Shown here: piece by piece, positions 1-11,085 of the stretch | Numbering within the stretch: the first letter of the stretch is position 1 | How the letters are laid out: every line of letters starts with the position of its first letter | Source: Ampullaceana balthica | Taxonomy: Eukaryota; Mollusca; Gastropoda; Lymnaeidae | DNA length: 64,000 nt | Assembly: GCA_944989445.1 (NCBI GenBank) | Contig: CALYLW010001395.1 | Location: 124,001 to 188,000 of the forward strand | Direction: 5' to 3' | Notes under the pieces: model-generated | The model's database searches: none | The model's input: only the letters and a program-made list of their open reading frames with translations | What the model was told of the DNA's origin: nothing | Made by a program: the position numbers and the translations under genes

Positions 1-400
1 AAAAAAACCGGCCGTTAAAACATCGCGGGATTTTGTTGAACAAATTCCCGAAGTTTCATGTTTCTAGCTACTTTGGAAGTTGAAAAATTAGTGATGAGTG
101 AAAGAAATAAATCCCTTGCGATGTAAACTTTCATAAAATAAGGCAAAAGTGTTGTTTCTACGCCTAGTTTAAACCCTTGCTATTGAACGTTTAATTTAAG
201 TCACAGTAATAGAATCAAATTTACCTTTACTATAAGTTTGACCTGTATTCGTGGTAGTAGTGAGTATCACTGTCTATGGTAATATAAGTGTATGCTATTT
301 ATTTTAGTTTTCGAATTTGATTACCACATACATATGTGAAAATATTTTTTAAATTAAAACAATATATTTCTTAAAGCATAACGTCAAAGTTTAGTTTATA
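1..400. other. AT-rich sequence with no recognised feature
   Basis: I see no open frame with coding character, no RNA gene and no clear repeat structure in this stretch. Confidence 0.5.
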
Positions 401-612
401 GCAGGGATGGCTACCCCTGTAGAAAATGAGAGCCGTTTAGCATTAAACAAAATAGTTGAGAGTTGCATTGAATCACCATGAGTCATTAAGCCTTGTTTGA
501 AAATTTCCCAGTAATCCCCGTAACATATTGTTTTCATAAATTTTCTGCGACACGCAAAGCGAACACAGGAGAGCTATATTTGGTTCTTGAGCCGCCGTTT
601 GGCCACAGTTGT
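401..612. mobile_element. Diverged small hAT-like non-autonomous element
   Basis: The segment shares ordered blocks with the element at 3841-4190: a start like GCAGGGATGGCTACCCCTGT, then GAGAGCCG, GAGTTGCATTGAA, ATGAGTCATTAA, CCAGTAATCC, and a GAGCCGCCG end. The short CAGGG-type terminus and the GC-rich 'gagccgc' end are typical of small non-autonomous hAT elements. It has no coding capacity; the 62-residue open frame over it is incidental. Confidence 0.4.
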
Positions 613-1149
613 TCTATAGACAATATATACTATTGTAATACTAGGCCTAAAAATACAGTAGAAATAGCCCTATACTTATGATTTCTTAGTAAAATAATAA
701 GATAATTCCATTTAATCTATTTTGAAATCCAAAGAATTCGTACGTTCACAAAGCTGCACTTAAGCATGTAATGACTGCACATATTTAAGGTTTGTGAACA
801 GATGTCTCATTGAGATAACAATTTTACTTGAATGAAGACGCCGTTCCGTCTCTTGACCATTGTGAATATTTAACATTTAAACCCAATGTTGCGACACACG
901 TTCAAAGGAAAGCTTAGTGAACAACGATGAAATTGTTGCAATTAAATAGAGTTATTAAATATATATCAAATGTAACATAATTTTAGTTACATACATATTT
1001 TTAACACATACTCTGATGCTGTTAGATAATTCTAAAATGAAAATGTCACAAAAATGTTTTGTAATTTAATCATAATCATGCAGTTATATATACATACAAA
1101 ACATAAACATACTCATATACATAATTACATACATACATGCATTCAGACA

Positions 1150-2271
1150 TACATACATATTATATATACTCATACATACATACATACATACATACATACA
1201 TACATACATACATACATACATACATACATACATACATACATACATACATACATACATACATACATACATACATACATACATACATACATACATACATACA
1301 TACATACATACATACATACATACATACATACATACATACATACATACATACATACATACATACATACATACATACATACATACATACATACATACATACA
1401 TACATACATACATACATACATACATACATACATACATACATACATACATACATACATACATACATACATACATACATACATACATACATACATACATACA
1501 TACATACATACATACATACATACATACATACATACATACATACATACATACATACATACATACATACATACATACATACATACATACATACATACATACA
1601 TACATACATACATACATACATACATACATACATACATACATACATACATACATACATACATACATACATACATACATACATACATACATACATACATACA
1701 TACATACATACATACATACATACATACATACATACATACATACATACATACATACATACATACATACATACATACATACATACATACATACATACATACA
1801 TACATACATACATACATACATACATACATACATACATACATACATACATACATACATACATACATACATACATACATACATACATCACACACATACATAC
1901 ATACATACATACATACATACATACATACATACATACATACATACATACATACATACATACATACATACATACATACATACATACATACATACATACATAC
2001 ATACATACATACATACATACATACATACATACATACATACATACATACATACATACATACATACATACATACATACATACATACATACATACATACATGC
2101 ATGCATACATACATACATACATACATACATACTTTCATACATACATACATACATAAATACATACATACATACATACATACATATACATACATACATACAT
2201 ACATACATACATACATACATACATACATACATACATACATACATACATACATACATACATACATACATACA

Positions 2272-2305
<34 letters not shown>

Positions 2306-2325
2306 CATGCATGCATACATAGATA
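1150..2325. repeat. (CATA)n tetranucleotide microsatellite, about 1.2 kb
   Basis: An almost uninterrupted run of the CATA/TATG tetranucleotide, with a few variants (TCACACAC near 1885, GCATGC near 2098, TTTCAT near 2132). The array is open in several frames on both strands because the 4-bp unit contains no stop. The Tyr-Ile-His-Thr and Met-Tyr-Val-Cys repeat frames are therefore artefacts. The homogeneous core suggests recent slippage, and the true length may be mis-assembled. Confidence 0.97.
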
Positions 2326-2737
2326 CCAACGAACAAACATATACATGTGTTTTGTGTGTTTGTGTGTGTGTCTATTTTGTGTACGAGAATGGAGTCATGT
2401 TTGAAAAAAGATGCTACTTTAAGGAAAACATGTTGTTGACACCTTAAATTTGGGCGAGCTTTATTTTTTGGAAATTTATTTATTTATTTATTTAATTTTT
2501 TTCCCAAACGCTATCCTGTTATAACTCCTTCATTGTCCAGATTATATGCGTGGTTTCTGTGACTGGGTAAAACTATACACCGCGAGGAAAATTACCCCAC
2601 CGGTCAAGAATATTCCCACCAGACAAGATTAGTATACATTTAGACAAACATAAATTATAATATTTACTTACATTCTTGGAGTGTTCTCACCGTGTGTGAA
2701 GCTAATCAAGAAATCGTTGGAATTTAATTTTTACAGT
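2326..2737. other. Non-coding stretch with short GT-rich and T-rich runs
   Basis: A short GT-rich run follows the microsatellite, then a TTTA-rich run near 2475. A small motif, 'accccaccggtcaagaatattccc', near 2594 resembles the 'ggtatattctgg' repeats near 5310. No gene is visible. Confidence 0.4.
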
Positions 2738-2945
2738 CTCAACCAATCTTCCCTTTGAGCTGCGCTGATGCATGTCCAAGTAGATATCTGACCAACACTG
2801 TGCAGCAGTTTATAATACCCGAGCAGTAAATTTTGATGAGGATAAAATAAAATCTGTGTTTGTGGGGTATAACATTTTTCACGTGCAATTGATGCTGTGC
2901 AACTTGGCGCATTAGTTTGTGATTTAGCACACCGACCAAAGAACA
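2738..2945 (-). repeat. Dispersed repeat, copy 1 (related to 27472-27625 and 29205-29405)
   Basis: Shares ordered blocks with two other places in the window: TTCCCTTTGAGCTGCGC, GATATCTGACC, CAGCAGTTTATAAT, and TGTGCAACTTGGC near CGACCAA. Overlapping short - strand frames of 79 and 66 residues are probably incidental. The repeat class is unknown; no terminal repeats were found. Confidence 0.4.
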
Positions 2946-3464
2946 ATAGAGGACTCATTTGTCTTAACAATACATTTCATAGCTTACGCTCACCCACAAA
3001 AATCCCTCTACAGTTAACAAATTTCAAGTCTAAAACAGGCGACATGTATATTTCGGGCAATAAAAACTAAACTTTTAATTTTTATACCTATTGGTATGGT
3101 TTTACATACTGTTAAAAGACATATGAACATATTAAAACAATAATAACACTAACTAACCTATTTTAATTGTTTATATGAATGTAATTATGAATGGGTTTTA
3201 TGTTGACGACATGGTCTTTTTCAAACATACACATTTTTAAATATTCTATAAAAACACACATATGCCTGAATTTGAAATATAATACATTTTATGATTCAGA
3301 AATGAATGCTCTTTAAAACCATACAAGGCACCCAAAAAATGTGCTCCACTTCAAAAGTTTTCAAACTTTATATGCGAGGGATATGAAAATGTCTATTTTT
3401 TTAAAAACGCCCATTAAACAAAAAAAGGGGGGAAGGGGCGGTTACTTCAAGGCTGCATTCTTAC
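2946..3464. other. AT-rich sequence with no recognised feature
   Basis: No open frame of interest and no repeat that I could pair with another part of the window. Confidence 0.45.
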
Positions 3465-3840
3465 AGGAACAGAGGACAACCACATCCTCCTCAAAGATAA
3501 TGTAATTTAACACATGAACACTGGCATTACATAACATGACTACTTGAATCAAAATGTGGCATGGGTTGCCTGAGGAAACCAGGAAAACCAACACTATCAA
3601 CATTTAAAACTCTAATAAAAATGCAAGACTTGCCATAACCAATGATAAGCATATGACTTAATAATATTCTGTATCGAAGGAGCGTCTGTAAATGATAAGC
3701 TAAGAAACAGGTAAGGAATCCAAAGTGTTCGCACGTGTTTGAAAAGCAACAAATATAACCGAGCATAAATTATTCTGTTAATGTTTTGTTTGATTAAATT
3801 GATGTTAAATGAAAATAATAAAAACGCTCTTTCAATAAAG
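3465..3840 (+). mobile_element. LINE 3'-end-like remnant, copy 1
   Basis: Resembles 44660-44960: both contain AACACTATCAACATTTAAA-like sequence followed by ACTAAAAATGCAA-like sequence, and later GAGCGTCTGT...GATAAG. In the 44.7-kb copy the upstream bases encode a peptide like the C-terminal 'YKFSF...R.WNALP...' tail of LINE reverse transcriptases, so this is probably the 3' end of a decayed LINE. It is truncated and non-coding here. Confidence 0.4.
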
Positions 3841-3847
3841 ATTTGTA

Positions 3848-4007
3848 TAGACCAGGGGTTGCCAGACCTGTAGTAACTGAGAACCACTAGACCAGGGGTT
3901 GCCAGACCTGTAGTAACTGAGAACCACTAGACCAGGGGTTGCCAGACTTGTAGTAACTGAGAGCCACTAGACCAGGGGTTGCCAGACCTGTAGTAACTGA
4001 GAGCCAT
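3848..4007 (+). repeat. Four-copy tandem repeat of a 40-bp unit
   Basis: Four direct copies start at 3848, 3888, 3928 and 3968. Each begins TAGACCAGGGGTTGCCAGAC and continues through TGTAGTAACTGAGA(A/G)CCA. The unit is the terminal segment of the hAT-like element that continues to about 4187, so the array is a tandem amplification of one transposon end. Confidence 0.9.
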
Positions 4008-4187
4008 CTTAAAATAAAAATAAAATGTTGAGAGCCGCATTGAAGCACTATGAGTCATTAAACATGGCTTGCAAATCTGCCAGTAATCCTTGTAAAATAT
4101 CTTTTTATAAATTGTACGCGAGCCGCGATGTGAACAAAGAAGATCCGCATGCGGCTCGCGAGCCGCGGGTTGACCACCATTAGTATA
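3968..4187. mobile_element. Small non-autonomous hAT-like element
   Basis: Runs from ACCAGGGGTTGCCAGA to GCCGCGGGTTGACCACCA, giving short imperfect inverted ends of the CAGGGGT type common in hAT elements. The interior holds GAGAGCCGCATTGAA and a GC-rich GCGGCTCGCGAGCCGCG hairpin. No transposase is encoded. The element at 401-612 is a relative. Confidence 0.5.
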
Positions 4188-4309
4188 GACTGTAGCTTTT
4201 GATCTTAAATCGTCGAAATTATATAAGATTTCATATTTTAAAACGAGACAACAACATCATCATTTTCAAATATAAGGTCATGCTTCTTTCATTCGTCGTA
4301 AAATAATGT

Positions 4310-4395
4310 ATAACTAGTGTATTACCCGCGTCAACAATGACGGAAGAATTCAAAATAAATACATTTCAGCTGAAATCTATTTATTTTGAAAAAAA
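4310..4395. repeat. Short dispersed repeat with ACGGAAG...CAGCTGAAATC
   Basis: The block ACCCGCGTCAACAATGACGG with AGCTGAAATCTATTTATTTT recurs near 28766-28820, and a degraded inverted copy lies near 11287-11325 (GACGGGTAATACACTAGT). It usually lies beside the foldback element described at 4503-5011. Confidence 0.45.
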
Positions 4396-4502
4396 TACAC
4401 ATCAGAATAATTAGTAATGTAATACAGAACTGTTATTTATTTCATTTATTTTAATTTTTTTCCTTTTATTTTCACATATAGCACAATTTTATTTCGAACG
4501 TT

Positions 4503-5011
4503 CAAAAAGAGTTATTTTTGGTGCAGTAATTTGGTGCGCTGCTTTATAAAATTAGTAGCGTCACGGACAGACAGACGTGACATACATTGCAAACTATGTA
4601 GTTGATTATTATTTTACTAGGTTGTGCTGCGGCACCGCGGCGCCTGCGGCGCCCACTTTTTTGAGAGTTCCTACGGCGCCCACCTTTTTCAAAAGCCCAA
4701 CTAACTTGTCCTTGTATGATAAATTAGTAATATTAAACTTCCTTAAATGTACGCAAAGGATTTTATAATAGCGGTTGTAGGGTTCCTACGGCGCCCACTT
4801 TCTTTTTGGGCAAAGCCCAAGTAACTTGTCCTTGTATGATAAATACGAAATATTCCTGAAATGTACACTAGGTATTGATATAATAATTTTGACAATGCTA
4901 ATCACCACATGATTTTTTAAGTTCACGTCCCATCTGTCCTGTCCGTGACGCCACTAATTTTAGAAAGCAGCGCACCAAATTACTGCACCAAAAAAATAAC
5001 TCTTTGTGTCA
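4503..5011. mobile_element. Foldback MITE with about 80-bp inverted terminal repeats
   Basis: The left arm (from about 4503) reads AGAGTTATTTTTGGTGCAGT, then TTGGTGCGCTGCTTT, AAAATTAGTAGCGTCACGG and ACAGACGTGAC. The right arm is its reverse complement and ends with AATAACTCTTTG near 5006. The interior carries the 'ggcgcc(ta/gc)cggcgcc' block and the AAGCCCAACTAACTTGTCC block that recur many times in the window. It has no coding capacity. This is the best-preserved complete copy of the window's commonest repeat family. Confidence 0.7.
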
Positions 5012-5275
5012 GTCAGCACTGTTTACAACACACATGCTGACGTCAAAGGTTCGTGCGTTGTTTGGTTAATGTTAATCTGGAAACCAAAATTATTATGATC
5101 TTTAAGTCTATATTTTCAATTTTAAAAAAAATCAGAGTGATGTCTCTTAGCGTTATGGCAGCATAATTGAGGATGATTATATAATAGATTTTAATTAAAA
5201 CCATTTGACTACTTAAAAAAAGAGTTTAATTTCTCTGACAAAGCTAAAACTTGAAGAGAAAGTCTAAAACATCAT
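5012..5275. other. Non-coding, no recognised feature
   Basis: The stretch near 5040-5100 (TGACGTCAAAGGTTCGTGCGTTGTTTG) recurs as its reverse complement at about 47200-47225 next to another copy of the same foldback element. It may be an extended flank or outer part of that family. Confidence 0.4.
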
Positions 5276-5299
5276 TCATCAATTTTACTATATATCCCC

Positions 5300-5470
5300 A
5301 TGTTGTCAAAGGGGTATATTCTGGCTTGAGGGGGTATATTCTTGCCTAGGCCAGTTTAACCCCGGGGGTATATTCTGGGCTAGGCCAGATTATACCCGGA
5401 TATATTCTGGTCAAGGGTTTATTTGGCCTGTTACACCGGGTTACCCGTTCGAAACGTCGCATAATTTTCC
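5300..5470 (+). repeat. Local repeats of GGGGTATATTCTGG
   Basis: Four or five imperfect copies of a motif like GGGGTATATTC(T)GG(C)...AGGCCAG occur between 5310 and 5415. A GGTTACCCGTTCGAAACGTC segment follows; it also occurs in the GGGTACCCG-rich elements near 17340 and 55540, so part of such an element may lie here. Confidence 0.5.
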
Positions 5471-5741
5471 CTGTCATGATCGCTATACAATGCAACCTAG
5501 CCACCATCGTTGCACCTCCTTTCACATAGTAGCCAACGGGATGCTTCCAATAACATACTACATTATACCCTCACCTATTTGAGGTTCCTTATTCGCAAAC
5601 CCGCATATTCGCGTGTTAGGCTCTTAACCCTATCGCATCGTGTGTACTGTATTATTATTATTACCTAAAAGGTGTGTACTGTATTTATCTGTCTAAGTTT
5701 GCCTTTAAATTAGTTCCATTTCCTGTTAATTCTAATACATA
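5471..5741. other. Non-coding flank, no recognised feature
   Basis: No coding signal. The stretch ends in TACATA, the left copy of a probable target duplication for the adjacent long inverted-repeat element. Confidence 0.4.
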
Positions 5742-7485
5742 AGTAGTATAGGAATGGCTGAAACGGGTATCATTTGTGTGGCGCGCCACCGTGCCGCCAC
5801 CACAGTTGTTGCCTTTACCGGCTGCGGCGGCGAGCGGTAATTAATTATGTTAATTAGAGGTGTCATGTTGTTATACAACATGTTAATTAGTGTTAGAAAG
5901 TTAATTAGTATGTCATGATAATTATGTTAATTAGGTTGTCATGATAATTATGATAATTATGTTAATTAGGATATGATATTGTTATATGTAGGACGTGTGG
6001 CGGGAAATTCAAATTTTCTGGTGTTTAAAGGGGGATAATCGTATTTAAGGTTTACTTCCCCTTTTTTAAATTTTTTTCAATGTATTGAATTATTTAATTT
6101 TTAACTTTTTATTCAATTATTTAATAATTGAGTGGTACTCAAATTATTTTTTTATTTATTTAAATATTAAGTGGTTCTCAAGCTATTTTTTAAAAATATT
6201 TTGTAAAAATATTTTTTAATTGTATTTATTTGTTGAATGGTAGTATTTTAAGGTTCTCAAGGTATTTTACTATTTTTAACTGTATTTTATTTTTCTAATG
6301 GTCGTATTTAAGGGTTTTAAGTACTGTTTTTATGTGTTTCAGGTTGTTAGGCGATGTATTTTATTTGGGGTACTCTGCTGGACAGATGTTGTTGGTGGTG
6401 AATTTAATTCAAATAACATAGTGGGGGCAGTCGATGGTATACGTTACAATTAGGAAGGGTTTAGTATATATTATAATTAATTAGACAACTTTAGGAGGGG
6501 TGGAAAAAATGGCGATGTTTATTCCTGTGATGTTAGCATAGAAATGGTGGTATAAAGTATGTACTAAAAGTGACGAAGTGGATTTAGAATGCGTGGGTTT
6601 AGGTTAAAATCAATAGTACAAACGTCGAGAGGGTTTGGATGGACAGATGTTACCAATGGTTGTATGACCGTTTTAATAAGTTAGTGGGGGTATGGAATGT
6701 GGCCCAGGACAAGTAACGCATAGTTTTAGGTGAAAATCAATAGTACAAATGAGGAGAGGGGTATGGACGGGGGCAATTGCAAATGTTGGTGGTTAATTTA
6801 AGGTTGTTTTCTTTGTAAATTTAAATAATTATAGTAGTTTTATAGGATTTTCTAAACTAAAGCAACAGTTTTCATCTTAACAACCTGAAACACATAAAAA
6901 CAGTACTTAAAACCCTTAAATACGACCATTAGAAAAATAAAATACAGTTAAAAATAGTAAAATACCTTGAGAACCTTAAAATACTACCATTCAACAAATA
7001 ACTACAATAAAAAAATATTTTTACAAAATATTTTTAAAAAATAGCTTGAGAACCACTTAATATTTAAATAAATAAAAAAATAATTTGAGTACCACTCAAT
7101 TATTAAATAATTGAATAAAAAGTTAAAAATTAAATAATTCAATACATTGAAAAAAATTTAAAAAAGGGGAAGTAAACCTTAAATACGATTATCCCCCTTT
7201 AAACACCAGAAAATTTGAATTTCCCGCCACACGTCCTACATATAACAATATCATATCCTAATTAACATAATTATCATAATTATCATGACAACCTAATTAA
7301 CATAATTATCATGACATACTAATTAACTTTCTAACACTAATTAACATGTTGTATAACAACATGACACCTCTAATTAACATAATTAATTACCGCTCGCCGC
7401 CGCAGCCGGTAAAGGCAACAGCTGTGGTGGCGGCATGGTGGCGCGCCACACAAATAATACCCGTTTCAGCCATTCCTATACTACT
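5742..7485. mobile_element. Long terminal-inverted-repeat (foldback) element, 1.74 kb
   Basis: The arm from 5742 (AGTAGTATAGGAATGGCTG) to about 6349 is repeated as a near-perfect reverse complement from about 6879 to 7485, so each arm is about 600 bp. The arms contain GGCGCGCCAC, a GC-rich GGCTGCGGCGGCGAGCGG, and long runs of TTAATTATGTTAATTAG-like sequence. TACATA flanks both ends (5736-5741 and 7486-7491), a likely 6-bp target duplication. The 530-bp centre (6350-6878) has no open frame of 60 residues or more, but holds an internal pair of AAAATCAATAGTACAAA repeats. It is probably a non-autonomous DNA transposon; the superfamily is not identifiable from the ends. Confidence 0.85.
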
Positions 7486-7599
7486 TACATAGTTGTACGC
7501 AAAGAATAAGGCTTAACGGTACAATAATACAGTATGGGTAATTATGCTATGCGTTGTTAATGTAATCCTGTACTTACCATACAGAAGATGCATATTCTA

Positions 7600-10510
7600 G
7601 TACAGGTCTCACCAAAGTGAGATAGCATTTTCAGTTTTATATCTTTATTACATTTGTAAAGGTTTCTTTTTATAAAGCCTAAGGTTTTGTTTGATTTTTT
7701 AATAACTTCATTGACATGGGGATTCCATGATAATTTCTCAAGTATTTTGCATCTTTAGTTTGGGTTAGTTCCTTTCCATGAAGTAAATATTTTGAATTTA
7801 TTTGTTTCTTTTTCTTTGTTACTATTATCAGTTGACACTTTTCTGGATGGAAACTCATACTCCAGTTAGTTTCCCATTTTATCAATTCATCTAGGTCTTT
7901 TTGTAAAATTTTGCTATCTTGTTCTGATTTAATTTTCTATAGATTATACAATCATCAGCAAATAACCTAACTTTTGTTCCTGTTGAGATTTTGTTGGGTA
8001 AATCATTTATATATATTAAAAAGAGTAAGGGACCTAGCACAGTTCCTTGTGGAACTCCTGAATTGACCTTTATTGGTGCAGATTTAGATCCATGAATTAT
8101 TACAGTTTTCTCCCTGCCCAAAAGGAAGTCTTGGATCCAGTGATGTAAGGAACCTGAGATTCCAAAGTAGTTAAGTTTTTTAAGTAAACTAAGGTGGTGA
8201 ACTTTGTCAAATGCTTTTGAGAAGTCTAGTAATATTGTATCTATTTGATCATTTTTGTCTAAGCCTTTTGATAGTTCATCAATTAAACCTATTAATTGTG
8301 TTTAACATGATCTGTTTTTTCTAAAGCCGTGTTGATGTGGGCATAGGGCATTATATTTGTCAAGGTGGTTAACTATTCTACTATATATTATGTGTTCTAG
8401 TAATTTACACGTGATACTAGTAAGTGATACAGGCCTGTAATTACCAGGGTCTGATTTATCCCCTTTCTTAAAGAGTGAAGTTACGTTAGCTAATTTCCAA
8501 TCCTGTGGGCACTTTACCCTGGTTTAGAGAGGCTTGAAAGAGAACTACCAGTATTGGGGACAGTTCATTGCTTAGTTTCTTTTAATAACCTTGCAGGCAA
8601 ATCATCTGGGCCAGTAGCTTTGTTTATTTTAAAGTTTTTTAGGAGTGAATGTATACCTATCTCATCTACAGTTATGTTACCTATTTCCTCCATTTTATTT
8701 AAATTTATTAAAACTTCCTTGTCGCCTGAGGCAGAAAAAGATGATGCAAAATATGTGTTAAGGATATTAGCTTTAGTTTCATTATCATTATAGGTTTTAT
8801 TATTTGAGCCTTTTAGTGTGGCTATTCCTGAAGGTTCCATTTTTTTAGATTTGATAAAGGACCATACGTTTTTATTGTTATCTTTTGTAATTACATTGTT
8901 TATATAATTCATTTTGGAGGTTTCGACTAAGTTTTTGTGTCAAGTGTTTAATCTTTAAGTGTTTTTTGTGTATCCTATATGAATAGGTAGCTTTATATTT
9001 CTTAAATAAGTTCTCTTTTTGTTTGGATAGCTTTTTCAATCTAGAATTGAATCAGCATTTGTTAATTTTATTTGATGTTAGTTTTGTTGGAACATTCTCA
9101 TCCGTTATAGTTTTTAGATTTGTTTTTATATCTTTTCAAATTTCTTCTACTGGGCTGTTTGTGTTAAATTTGCTTAGGAAATTTTGTTGGAAGTTAGCCG
9201 CTGATTGGGTGTAGTTTTATTAAATTACATTTATTCCAAAGATATATTATTCTTCTAGGTATCTTATTAATTTTAGTTTTTACACGCTTTTTTTTAAGTC
9301 ACAATGTTTGTATGTTGTATCCATCCATCCATCCATCCTTCCATCCATCCATCCTTCCTTCAAAACTTGAAACGTAAAATTATACCACTTCTGATGGTCC
9401 TAGAGATCTAAAAATTTTACCACAGATAGATCTTGGATGATAAAGCATTGTTTCAAAATTTCTGATCGATCGAATGAACCGTATTGAAATTATTGCATTT
9501 TTAGTTTATCTATAGTCTATATATAAGCACCGGTACCCGTCTGCTTTGTTGACATCCATGGGTTCACCACGTTAACACAACACCGTGGTATAAACTTTGG
9601 GCGGGCGCTTATGAGGTGTTTGTTATAAAAAAAAATAGTGGTAAAAAAGATGTGTGGGCTTCAGACGTGAATTTTAAAGAGTTTTTATTATAAGTTTTAA
9701 AAAATAGCTGTAAAAACAAAGTTTTTGACTATAAATCCCTTATATATCTTCTTCTTCTTCGTTCTAAATTTGAGTTTTGCGTGCCGACGAGTTTCGCGCC
9801 AATTGGCCCGTGGTTTCCGACTTCAGCCTGCTGTTTTATCTGGATGTGCTTCCATAGCCTTTGGTCAGCCAAGACCATCTGCAAGGCAGCAGTTGATTTC
9901 GTCAAGTGATGCAGCGTTCACAGGCCAGTGATGCAGCGTTCGCGGGCCTTATATATGAGACATAACTAAAAGTTGTGATTATGTTAAAAGCGTGTCCTTT
10001 TTTTAAAAAGTTTCTTTAAAATATTTTAATTATTATTGTATTGGTGACCCTAACAATGTCATGGTCGGACAGTCCTGGAATTATTTTATAGTCTAACACT
10101 AGTCCTGGTCTATTTGTTAGGAATAAGTCTAGTGTTTTAGTTTTCCTTGTTGCTGTTTTTACTATCTGTTCTAGGTTTATGTTGTTTATAGTGTCTAAAA
10201 ATGTTTATTAATTTCTTTGTTAGTTTGATAGTTATCAATTGTATAATGTTTCCAATTTATATCAGGAAGTTCCCCATAATCCATAGAACTGCATTTTTAT
10301 TATTCTCTTTTATGAAGGTTAATTGACTACAAAGATTGTTCATGTATTCTAGGTTTGTATTCTGTGGTCTATATATACTGCCTATAATAAGTGGGGATGA
10401 GTTTGGTGTAATTATCTTACCAAAAAAAAAGACTCTATATTAAAATTTGGCTGTGTAGTAATTTCTTCAGCTATGATATTTGATTTATGATATATGATTA
10501 GCAGTTGATA
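7600..10510 (-). pseudogene. Degenerate LINE (CR1/Jockey-like endonuclease-reverse transcriptase), interrupted
   Basis: Read on the - strand, fragments appear in LINE order. An endonuclease C-terminal part lies at about 10505-10020, including a 'GLSDHDIV' motif. A linker rich in basic residues follows at about 9290-8920. Next comes an RT N-terminal part at 8912-8565 with 'INKATGPDDLPARLLKE', then RT core fragments near 8121-7891 with 'SGVPQGTVLGPLLFLIYIND' and the catalytic 'FADDCIIY' box, and a tail at 7885-7679. Frameshifts and stops separate the parts, so it is inactive. The inverted-repeat element at 9296-10012 is inserted between the endonuclease and the linker. The 5' end is truncated. 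I infer a CR1- or Jockey-type clade from the RT motifs; a tree would be needed to settle it. Confidence 0.85.
9296..10012 (-). mobile_element. Inverted-repeat element inserted in the LINE
   Basis: Begins ACACGCTTTTTTTTAAGTC and ends AAAAGCGTGTCC, giving short inverted ends around an ACACGCTTTT core. Internal landmarks are a (CATC)n tract near 9321, GATGGTCCTAGAGATCT, GATCGATCGAA, and CACGTTAACACAACACCGTGG. Near-identical copies lie at 21690-22190 and, reversed, within 39880-40264. It contains extra bases (9770-9940) not present in the 21.7-kb copy. No transposase is encoded. Confidence 0.7.
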
Positions 10511-10759
10511 ATTTAATCTTTTCTGTTATCCTGTGACAAACGTTGCTTACTACGTTTCATGCAAAATAAATAGTTCTTTGTTATTAACATGTGTAAAAAT
10601 TACACTTTATTTTTTACATGTTTTGGTAATGTTGTAATAATGCATTGAAAAATGGGCGAATAAACTGACAAGTCATAATCATCAATGAAGCTTAAACGGC
10701 TTCAAATCACATATGTGCTTGATGTGGATCACATGACAGTCACATAATTTATTTTTAAC
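10511..10759. other. Non-coding, no recognised feature
   Basis: AT-rich sequence between the LINE relic and the next foldback element. No coding signal. Confidence 0.4.
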
Positions 10760-10764
10760 TCACT

Positions 10765-11085
10765 GTGCTGTATTATTGGTGCACTGATAATTGGTGCGAA
10801 GTATTCAATGACGCAAGTTAACGTCCGTCTGACTCCGCATCAATATTTGTTAATACTTCGATCTTCAAACTTCTTTGCTGCTTATCACTTTATGTTGTGT
10901 GTAATTCACTATGCATTTACTATGATCCTGATTATATCATTAATATTCATGCAAACTTATATAACGCGAAGCCTAAGCTTGGAGGTTTTTTCATAACACA
11001 TATATTCGTATATATAATCTAAATATATACTTTGTTATGTCCGTTCGTAACGCTAGATTTTAGAAAGCGCACCGCTAAAAAAAAA
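10765..11085. mobile_element. Diverged foldback MITE copy
   Basis: The left part TATTGGTGCACTGATAATTG followed by GACGCAAGTTAACGTCCGTC, and the right part GTCCGTTCGTAACGCTAGA with TTTTAGAAAGCGCACCGC, are diverged versions of the arms of the element at 4503-5011. The interior differs from the well-preserved copies. Confidence 0.45.

Noticed and set aside
1054..2346. Long open frames of Tyr-Ile-His-Thr and Met-Tyr-Val-Cys repeats on both strands
   Set aside because: They are translations of a 4-bp microsatellite that has no stop codon in any phase; no start or splice context.
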